A stretch of 9,307 bases of DNA from NCBI GenBank assembly GCA_039198765.1, contig JBCCTF010000143.1, positions 1 to 9,307 on the forward strand, written 5' to 3'. The translations under genes and the position numbers were made by a program. The notes below the pieces were generated by a model. The model searched no databases. It was not told where the DNA came from and saw only the letters and a list, made by a program, of their open reading frames with translations. This document shows positions 4,993 to 9,307 of this stretch, in pieces. Every line of letters starts with the position of its first letter. Position 1 is the first letter of the stretch. This stretch comes from Parvularcula sp039198765. Its GTDB lineage: Bacteria > Pseudomonadota > Alphaproteobacteria > Caulobacterales > Parvularculaceae.

Positions 4993-5307
4993 CTAAATCA
5001 GATTGGCTTGCCCGATCCTTAAAATTGACAGGGTCCAGCTTACCGAATGTTGACATTGCCAATCCGGCAAGACCGATGCCGTGGCGGCAATAGGCTTGCC
5101 AGCTTGGCGCGATCGAGATGCCCATTCGGGCGATTCTTCGACCATCGGTGGACGTCGCCTCGCCATACGCACGTCCACGGAGAAACGCTTGCGTTCCCGG
5201 CAGGATGGTTGCCGATCTGGCACCATTACAAGCGCTGCCCACGGATTGATCCACTTGGGTTTTTCCGGCTTCGTAGCGAGGTCATCGATTGGCGGTGACG
5301 TCAGCAA
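4993..5307 (-). CDS. Doubtful 104-aa reading frame
   Basis: The first 60 residues (KPEKPKWINPWAALVMVP, then RERKRFSVDVRMARRRPPMVEESPEW) could be a small basic protein. The last 35 or so read less like one. The start would be TTG at 5305-5307 with no ribosome site, or a downstream codon, and another minus-strand frame (4973-5254) overlaps it. The stretch 4960-5318 carries no confident gene. It also holds two TTGACA hexamers (5025-5030, 5050-5055) and a set of palindromes, so it may be purely the regulatory region of the tra operon. Frame choice is uncertain. Confidence 0.28.
   Translation of the reverse strand: MLTSPPIDDLATKPEKPKWINPWAALVMVPDRQPSCRERKRFSVDVRMARRRPPMVEESPEWASRSRQAGKPIAATASVLPDWQCQHSVSWTLSILRIGQANLI
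5056..5100. promoter_or_regulatory. Mirror-image TTGCC/GGCAA palindromes before the tra operon
   Basis: TTGCC-N5-GGCAA at 5056-5070 and GGCAA-N5-TTGCC at 5086-5100 are two perfect inverted repeats with the same spacer but opposite half-site order, 15 bases apart. The octamer GGCTTGCC also occurs at 5093-5100 and near 5005-5012. TTGACA hexamers stand at 5025-5030 and 5050-5055, though no good -10 box follows either. The position, about 220 bp before traA, suits an operator cluster or an oriT; which one cannot be told here. Confidence 0.4.
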
Positions 5308-5318
5308 ACGGAGCTTCT

Positions 5319-5645
5319 ATGCAGCTTTCTCTTTCCTCTCCTCGCGCTGAGCGATCTCTTCAGGGGATCGTCGGCGCAGGCCTCGCCCTCGCGGGTGTCG
5401 CCGTGATTGCGGGCTCGGCCATGGCCGGTACCGATGCCACGTTCGACACGGCCGTGACCACGGTGGCGGGCTATATCAATGGCTCTGCGGGTAAACTCGC
5501 GGCGCTCGTGTCGCTCGCTTACGGGGTCGTCCGTATGGCGACGAGCGGCTGGTCTCTTGGCCATGTCGGCGTGCCGATGGCCGTCGGCGTCGCGGCCGGG
5601 ATCGGCGGTCCCATCGTCCAATCGTCGGTCTCGGCGATCATCTAA
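5319..5645 (+). CDS. traA: F-type conjugative pilin TraA
   Basis: TraA is the major subunit of the conjugative pilus. The 108-aa precursor has a long leader of about 38 residues with basic residues (SPRAERSLQG), a hydrophobic stretch GLALAGVAVIAGSAMA and an AMA signal-peptidase site before GTDATF. The mature part, about 70 residues, has two hydrophobic helices (AGKLAALVSLAYGVVRMA and VGVPMAVGVAAGIGGPIVQ) separated by a short loop. This is the layout of F-like TraA and of VirB2/TrbC pilins. ATG 5319 has GGAG seven bases upstream; a TTG at 5289 would add ten residues without a ribosome site. It is the first gene of the tra operon and stands immediately before traL, as in F-type systems. A hairpin follows 55 bp downstream, which may set pilin mRNA levels above those of the later genes. 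Confidence 0.85.
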   Translation: MQLSLSSPRAERSLQGIVGAGLALAGVAVIAGSAMAGTDATFDTAVTTVAGYINGSAGKLAALVSLAYGVVRMATSGWSLGHVGVPMAVGVAAGIGGPIVQSSVSAII

Positions 5646-5699
5646 CAAGTTCCAACACTAACAAGGGAGCGTGATCGAGCACGCGGTTGAAAGCAGACG

Positions 5700-5730
5700 G
5701 CTCCGGCCCTCGGCAGGGGGAGCAGTTTTC
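5700..5730 (+). promoter_or_regulatory. Hairpin in the traA-traL leader (attenuator or SD mask)
   Basis: GCTCC (5700-5704) pairs with GGAGC (5719-5723), and after a GG bulge CCCT (5707-5710) pairs with AGGG (5715-5718), leaving a CGGC loop. The tail AGTTTTC follows. The 3' arm contains AGGGGGAG, the ribosome site of a short upstream reading frame. It could act as a weak terminator after traA or mask that site. A smaller stem, GCGTG/CACGC at 5669-5684, precedes it. Confidence 0.4.
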
Positions 5731-5784
5731 ATGAGCCCAATCGTCCGTGTCAGGTCACAGCGAAGACAAAATGGCTACGGCTGA
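5731..5784 (+). CDS. Possible 17-codon leader peptide overlapping traL start
   Basis: ATG 5731 has the strong ribosome site AGGGGGAG seven bases upstream. It opens a frame of 17 codons (basic, ending RSQRRQNGYG) that stops with TGA at 5782-5784, 14 bases inside traL in another frame. traL itself has only a weak ribosome site, so termination of this leader over the traL start could couple their translation. It may equally be a chance frame. Confidence 0.3.
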   Translation: MSPIVRVRSQRRQNGYG

Positions 5785-6064
5785 TCGCTACCGCATACCT
5801 GCGACCCTGGATGATCCGGAGAAGCTTGCCTTCTGGACGCTTGATGAGTTCGTCCTGCTGGTCGGCGGTTTCATGCTCGGTATTGTTCTTGGCCGGTTCG
5901 TGGAAGGCATCCTGGCGGGCTTCGTTGGCGTCTTTCTGATCAAGCGCTTCAAGCGCGGTGAAAGCCTCCAGATCCTGCGCTTTGCGGCCTATTGGTACCT
6001 GCCTTCGGGCCTCTTCTCCTTCGAGCGGACGCTCGCCTCTCACAAACGCGAACTGGCGGGATAG
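5771..6064 (+). CDS. traL: Type IV conjugation protein TraL
   Basis: TraL is a small inner-membrane protein of F-type transfer systems, the counterpart of VirB3, needed for pilus assembly. The 97-aa translation has the family pattern: RYRIPATLDDPEKLAFWTLDE near residues 6-26, then two hydrophobic segments (FVLLVGGFMLGIVLG and ILAGFVGVFLI), KRFKRGE, and a conserved-looking end AAYWYLPSGLFSFERTL. Length fits the family (about 90-100 aa). ATG 5771 is chosen because the YRIP...LDDPE motif then lies at the N-terminus as in relatives; a GTG at 5747 would add eight residues. The ribosome site (GAAG) is weak, see the leader frame upstream. traE follows after five bases. Confidence 0.9.
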   Translation: MATADRYRIPATLDDPEKLAFWTLDEFVLLVGGFMLGIVLGRFVEGILAGFVGVFLIKRFKRGESLQILRFAAYWYLPSGLFSFERTLASHKRELAG

Positions 6065-6069
6065 CGATC

Positions 6070-6672
6070 ATGGAAGCGCAAGTGGCCTATACACGGCTGA
6101 GGTCAACCATCCGCCAGCGGAACATGCTGGCCGTTGCCGGGCTTACCTTATGCCTTGGGACGGTGCTTCAGTCCTATATGCTGATGACCAGGCAGGAGCG
6201 GGTGATCTTGACCCCGACCCTTCGTTCCGACGCGGCGATGACCGCCGATGCGCCGAGCGCTGAATATCTTGAGCAGACCACCCGCGATGTCGCTGGTCTC
6301 TTCCTCAACCGCCATCCCCACAATCTCAGCTATTTTCGCGACAACATCCTGCGCCTTGCGCACCCGACATCCCACGGCGAGATCGAAGCGGCGCTGATCG
6401 CCACCGAGCGCAGGCTGCTCGCGACCAAATCCTCCACCGTTTTCTACCCATCGGAGATCTTCGTCGATCCGGTGGGCCTCCACTCTGAAATCCGCGGCGA
6501 GCTGCACACCTATCTGGGGCCTGACCGGGTCAAATCCGAACGCGCTATCTACGCTGCGGACTGGCGCTACGGCTCCATGCGCCTCTGGCTGGAAGACTTC
6601 TATCCGATCACGTCCGATGAAGCCGAGGCAAGCGCGGCGCCGCTCCTCAAGACAGGTGAGGTGCCCCAATGA
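6070..6672 (+). CDS. traE: Type IV conjugation protein TraE
   Basis: TraE is the F-type equivalent of VirB8, a bitopic inner-membrane protein that links the core complex and pilus assembly. The 200-aa protein has a short cytoplasmic N-terminus (MEAQVAYTRLRSTIRQRN), one membrane helix at about residues 20-38 (AVAGLTLCLGTVLQSYML), and a periplasmic domain. That domain includes AEYLEQTTRDVAGLFLNRHP, then FVDPVGLHSEIRGELHTYLG and WRYGSMRLWLEDFYP. Size and layout match TraE proteins (about 190-200 aa). ATG 6070 lies five bases after the traL stop, with CGGGA just upstream. Its TGA overlaps the traK ATG (ATGA at 6669-6672), indicating coupled translation. Confidence 0.9.
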   Translation: MEAQVAYTRLRSTIRQRNMLAVAGLTLCLGTVLQSYMLMTRQERVILTPTLRSDAAMTADAPSAEYLEQTTRDVAGLFLNRHPHNLSYFRDNILRLAHPTSHGEIEAALIATERRLLATKSSTVFYPSEIFVDPVGLHSEIRGELHTYLGPDRVKSERAIYAADWRYGSMRLWLEDFYPITSDEAEASAAPLLKTGEVPQ

Positions 6673-7400
6673 CCTCGAACGCCTTCCTCGCCATCGCAGC
6701 TTCGGCCGTTGCCATCGCGGCGACCTGCCAGGCGCAGCAGATCGTCGAGGTGGCCGATGGCGGCGTCGTTTCTGGCGCGCTCAGCAGCGACGGCGTCACC
6801 CGTATCAGCTTTCTTCGCGACGGTGCCGCCTCGGTGCAGATGCAAAGCGGCGGCACGGGTCCGGGCTTCAGCGTTGCCCACGAGGCCTCCACCGGAGACC
6901 TATACCTCACCCTTGACGGTCAGGGACCGCAAAAGCGGTTCGGCGCTGCCAGCTTCTTCGTCACCACCGACAAGGGTCACACCTACCAGGTGGAGCTTGA
7001 AGCCAAAGCGATCCCCTCGACCCAAATCATGATCCGCAATCCCGAAATGGTTAGGGCGGCTTCTCAACGCCCGATCTCGCTCGGTGCCCGTGATGACGAG
7101 ATCATCGCCCTCACCAAGGCGATCTGGGCCGGTGCGCTGATCGATGGCTACGAAGTGAAGAGACAGCCCTCTCGCGAGCGCGCCGCCGGTTCCGTCCGTG
7201 TCCGGCACCAAGTGACGTACAAAGGCGAGCGCTGGACCGGGTATCTTCTGTCCGTGAGGAACCCGGCGCCCGGTTCGGTGCGCTTCGACGAAGCGTCTTT
7301 TCTGGCGCCCGGAACCGTCGCCGTCACCATCCGCGGGCCGCGGGAGCTTGAACGCCGCGGCCGGTCCTCGGTGATCATCATCGAACGGAGCCGGTCATGA
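6669..7400 (+). CDS. traK: Type IV conjugation secretin-like protein TraK
   Basis: TraK belongs to the outer-membrane core complex of F-type systems, corresponding to VirB9, and works with TraV and TraB. The 243-aa precursor opens with a signal peptide (about residues 1-22, AFLAIAASAVAIAATCQA, likely cleaved before QQIVEV). The cysteine in this leader lacks a proper lipobox, so I read it as an ordinary secreted protein. A beta-rich N-domain follows (FFVTTDKGHTYQVELEAKAI, residues about 96-115). The C-terminal part contains HQVTYKGERWTGYLLSVRNP and ends with a beta-rich VAVTIRGPRELERRGRSSV. Length is normal (F TraK is of similar size). The start overlaps traE and the stop overlaps the traB ATG (7397-7400). 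Confidence 0.87.
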   Translation: MTSNAFLAIAASAVAIAATCQAQQIVEVADGGVVSGALSSDGVTRISFLRDGAASVQMQSGGTGPGFSVAHEASTGDLYLTLDGQGPQKRFGAASFFVTTDKGHTYQVELEAKAIPSTQIMIRNPEMVRAASQRPISLGARDDEIIALTKAIWAGALIDGYEVKRQPSRERAAGSVRVRHQVTYKGERWTGYLLSVRNPAPGSVRFDEASFLAPGTVAVTIRGPRELERRGRSSVIIIERSRS

Positions 7401-8665
7401 GCGCGGCCAACAAAGAGCGCCTGACCAGGCAGCGGCTTTTGCTCGGCGGGGCAGCAATTTTCGCTGTGACCGCGGCGGGCTTCTGGATCTTCTCGAGCGA
7501 TGGCGGGGACAATCAGTCCCGTGCGGATGATTTAAGGCGCCGACGCGCCATGACCGACGTCATCAACCCGCCTGGGCTTGGCGATGACTTTCTTTCCGAG
7601 ACCGGCACGAGGCTCGCTTCGGTGGAAGACTCGGTGGCTGGCCTCGAAGAGCAGGTGCGCCGGCTGTCGGCGAACCTCGAAGCGAAAGAGCTCGAGCTTG
7701 CCGGCACACGGGCCGAACTTGGCAAGACCCGCGATGATGCCATCGCGATGGTCGAAGACCTGGCCGCCCGCGTTGCTGAGAAGCCTACCGCCCAGAACCC
7801 CGTAGACCGATCGCCGGAAGCCCTTAGCCCTGTCGGCGGCGATCCGTTCCTGCGGCAGGGCGCCGTGCCGGGAAGCTTCGGCTCCCCCGGTGCGGTGCCC
7901 GATCCCTTGAGCCCGCTGACACCGAAAGAGGTGACGATCCTTACCTTTGATAGTGGAGGCGATGGGGAACCTGAAATCCCTCAGCCTACGATCTTTTATC
8001 CGAAGGATGGCTCTTACGTCCCGCCCAATGCCCATGCGGCTGCTCATGTCCTGGTCGGCGTCGACATGTCGACGGGGGTGAGGCTGTCTGCCGATCCTAA
8101 GCCGGTCCTCTTGCGCATCACCGGGCCTGCCTATTCGGTCGCGGGTGGGGGGCATCGTCAGCTGACGGATCTTACCGGGTGCCTGGTCAATGGCGCGGCC
8201 CATGCTGAACTTGCTTCCGAGCGGGTCTATGTCCAGCTCCAGAAGATCACCTGCGAGAGGCCAGGCGATGAAGTCGCTGAGTCTGAAGTCCAAGGTTATG
8301 TCGCGCAACTCGGCAAGGTCGGCATAAGGGGCCGGGTGGTCAGCCGGGAAGGCGACATCGTCGAGAAGGCACTCATCGCTGGCGTGATCGGCGGGTTCGG
8401 ACGCGGCGTGTCGCGGAACACGGACCTAGCCCTTGGCGGCGGTGCATTGGGCGCTGGGAACACCATCCTTTCGGACCGCGAGCTCTCCGCCGGTGAGATT
8501 GCCGCGGGCGGGTTTGGTGAAGGCCTCTCCACCGCCGCCGACACGGTCTCCGATTATCTCATCGACCGGGCCGAACAATATCAGCCGGTCATCGAGATGC
8601 CGACAGGCATCGATGTCGAGATCGTCTTCCTTCCAGGGTTCTTGGCTCGGGGGACCCAGCGATGA
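7397..8665 (+). CDS. traB: Type IV conjugation protein TraB (VirB10-like)
   Basis: TraB spans the envelope from the inner membrane to the outer-membrane core complex and is the VirB10 homologue of F-type systems. The 422-aa protein has a basic N-terminus and one membrane helix at about residues 14-32 (LLLGGAAIFAVTAAGFWIF). A coiled-coil-like region follows at about 68-125 (EDSVAGLEEQVRRLSANLEA onward), then a Pro/Gly-rich linker at about 135-180. The periplasmic domain from about 195 contains FYPKDGSYVPPNAHAAAHVL and a cysteine pair in LTGCLVNGAAHAEL and QLQKITCE that could form a disulfide. A Gly-rich stretch GALGAGN and the end YQPVIEMPTGIDVEIVFLPG are as in TraB/TrbI proteins. The start and stop each share ATGA with the neighbouring genes. 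Confidence 0.9.
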   Translation: MSAANKERLTRQRLLLGGAAIFAVTAAGFWIFSSDGGDNQSRADDLRRRRAMTDVINPPGLGDDFLSETGTRLASVEDSVAGLEEQVRRLSANLEAKELELAGTRAELGKTRDDAIAMVEDLAARVAEKPTAQNPVDRSPEALSPVGGDPFLRQGAVPGSFGSPGAVPDPLSPLTPKEVTILTFDSGGDGEPEIPQPTIFYPKDGSYVPPNAHAAAHVLVGVDMSTGVRLSADPKPVLLRITGPAYSVAGGGHRQLTDLTGCLVNGAAHAELASERVYVQLQKITCERPGDEVAESEVQGYVAQLGKVGIRGRVVSREGDIVEKALIAGVIGGFGRGVSRNTDLALGGGALGAGNTILSDRELSAGEIAAGGFGEGLSTAADTVSDYLIDRAEQYQPVIEMPTGIDVEIVFLPGFLARGTQR

Positions 8666-8967
8666 CCGACGAGAGCCAGACTTGCCTTCGCCTCGCTGGC
8701 TCGCCGGTCTTTCCCCAGACCGCTGGGCTCTCCCCTTCGCAGGACGCGGCGCCGACGCCCTCCCATGAGGCGGCGTCACTGCCCCGAACGCGCCGCCGTG
8801 TGCGCCGCGTCCTGCGATCCCTGGCCCTGAAGGCTCTTCCCATCCTGATCGGGCGTTTCGGTCAGGAGGTGCCCCGCGCGCCCGCCGATGTGCACCGCGC
8901 CTTCCACCGCGGCGCGTCCCTCGTTTGTTTCTCAGCCCAGTCACGGAGGATCCTATGGACCGTCTGA
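8662..8967 (+). CDS. Unknown 101-aa protein between traB and dsbC
   Basis: ATG 8662 sits in the ATGA overlap with the traB stop, and third codon positions are overwhelmingly G or C along most of the frame; both support a real gene. The protein starts with a Ser/Pro/Ala-rich, probably disordered half (residues 1-42). It continues with a very basic patch RTRRRVRRVLRSLALKA and a short hydrophobic run LPILIGRF, then ends with RRILWTV. No signal peptide or lipobox is visible, so it is not TraV, the next core component expected. The last 13 bases overlap dsbC. It could be a small membrane-associated Tra accessory protein, or a frame that mainly serves to couple translation into dsbC. I do not recognise it. 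Confidence 0.5.
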   Translation: MTDESQTCLRLAGSPVFPQTAGLSPSQDAAPTPSHEAASLPRTRRRVRRVLRSLALKALPILIGRFGQEVPRAPADVHRAFHRGASLVCFSAQSRRILWTV

Positions 8968-9307
8968 CATCATGGCTCAGCCGTCAGCCCAAAGATGGTC
9001 TTCTCGCCCTCGGGATGGGGGTCAGCCTCACCGCCCTGATCGTCTTGGCCTCAGCAAAGGCCGAAAGCGACGCAGCATTGGACGGCGAACAGGTGAGAGA
9101 ACGTGCCGAGGCACGTTTCGAAGGGAGTGCTCTCGATCGCGTGGATTGCGAGGGCTATGGCCCTCTCTGTCAGATCGTCTCGGGACAGACGGTTCTCTAT
9201 GTCGATGAGGAGGTGCGCTACGCCTTCATCGGTCGGCTCTATGATCTCGACGAAGAGAAGGACCTGACGGCAGAAACCCTCGCCCTTCTCATACCCGAAG
9301 AACCGCC
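8955..9307 (+). CDS. dsbC: DsbC-family thiol:disulfide isomerase, N-terminal part (partial)
   Basis: DsbC-type proteins shuffle disulfides in the periplasm, and F-type transfer operons often carry one. Of this gene 117 codons are present and the frame runs off the window. ATG 8955 has a strong CGGAGGA site five bases upstream. Residues 1-36 form a signal or anchor segment (LLALGMGVSLTALIVLASAKA, likely cut after AKA). From about residue 72 the sequence QIVSGQTVLYVDEEVRYAFI, GRLYDLDEEKDLT matches the DsbC/DsbG N-terminal dimerisation domain. The thioredoxin domain with its CxxC active site would lie beyond the edge. An extra pair, Cys65 and Cys72 (CEGYGPLC), comes before that domain and is not a CxxC. 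The gene may serve disulfides in TraB or other Tra proteins. Confidence 0.82.
   Translation, partial: MDRLTSWLSRQPKDGLLALGMGVSLTALIVLASAKAESDAALDGEQVRERAEARFEGSALDRVDCEGYGPLCQIVSGQTVLYVDEEVRYAFIGRLYDLDEEKDLTAETLALLIPEEP

Larger units (their letters stand above)
1850..9307. mobile_element. Left part of an integrative and conjugative element at tRNA-Leu(GAG)
   Basis: Everything from the tRNA 3' end to the window edge fits one imported element: a tyrosine integrase pointing away from the tRNA, a regulatory zone of small unknown genes with a phage-like XRE repressor, then an F-type conjugation operon (traA, traL, traE, traK, traB, dsbC). Before the tRNA the genes are ordinary core genes. The relaxase, coupling protein, TraC ATPase and right boundary are not visible, so it is not proven that the element is complete or can move. 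An alternative is an integrated plasmid or a decaying island, but none of the tra genes seen here is broken. Confidence 0.75.

Noticed and set aside
82..5046. A 14-base exact repeat, GTCCAGCTTACCGA, at 82-95 (after rpsI) and 5033-5046 (before traA).
   Set aside because: In a window of this length about one such match is expected roughly a third of the time by chance. The two sites share no flanking similarity and the first is in the host 3' region, so it is not treated as an attachment site.
5047..5350. Two plus-strand frames (83 and 89 aa) just before traA.
   Set aside because: Their Trp/His/Arg-rich translation is not protein-like, they lack ribosome sites, and one overlaps the traA start in another frame.
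8426..8944. A 172-aa minus-strand frame over the traB end and the small downstream gene.
   Set aside because: Extreme Gly/Arg composition and overlap with the conserved TraB C-terminus mark it as a shadow.
1..9307. CRISPR arrays, insertion sequences, rRNA, restriction or toxin-antitoxin genes.
   Set aside because: I looked for regularly spaced repeats, transposases and such gene pairs on both strands and found none that could be supported.

Overview
The window looks like an alphaproteobacterial chromosome (GC-rich; the S9 tail, the lipB-transporter pair and a DUF6538-type integrase all fit) interrupted by the left end of an integrative and conjugative element (ICE) or related island. Order and genus cannot be fixed from the sequence alone. 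All family names come from reading the translations; no database search was run.

Chromosomal part, about 1-1849. The last 25 codons of rpsI (ribosomal protein S9) run into a perfect 11-bp hairpin that also serves the convergent lipB-eamA pair. lipB (octanoyltransferase) and an EamA/DMT-family exporter are on the minus strand and overlap by GTGA. A complete tRNA-Leu(GAG) with encoded CCA follows on the plus strand.

Element entry and control region, about 1850-5318. A tyrosine integrase starts 115 bp after the tRNA and points away from it, the usual layout of a tRNA-integrated element. Between them are a 12-bp-period direct repeat (TGCACTACAA twice) and, across the integrase start codon, an 8+8-base echo of the tRNA 3' end with identical spacing. 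About 2 kb of small genes follows: an unknown 70-aa protein (-), an unknown 101-aa protein (+) with a palindrome-rich leader and a hairpin enclosing its ribosome binding site, an XRE-type helix-turn-helix regulator (-) with a palindromic operator candidate over its promoter, an unknown 138-aa protein (-) and a doubtful 104-aa reading frame (-). Directly before the transfer operon lie mirror-image TTGCC/GGCAA palindromes.

Transfer operon, 5319-9307 and continuing past the edge. The plus-strand order is traA (pilin), traL, traE, traK, traB, a small unknown gene and dsbC. This is the gene order of an F-type (MPF-F) type IV secretion system. traE-traK, traK-traB and traB-orf101 overlap by four bases (ATGA), so they are probably translationally coupled. 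TraA supplies the pilus subunit, TraL and TraE the inner-membrane base, TraK and TraB the envelope-spanning core, and DsbC probably handles disulfides in periplasmic Tra proteins. The ATPase, coupling protein, relaxase and right attachment site must lie outside the window.

I see no clearly new multi-gene defence or metabolic system. The least explained parts are the control region, the integrase-start tRNA echo, the traA-traL leader and the small unknown genes.
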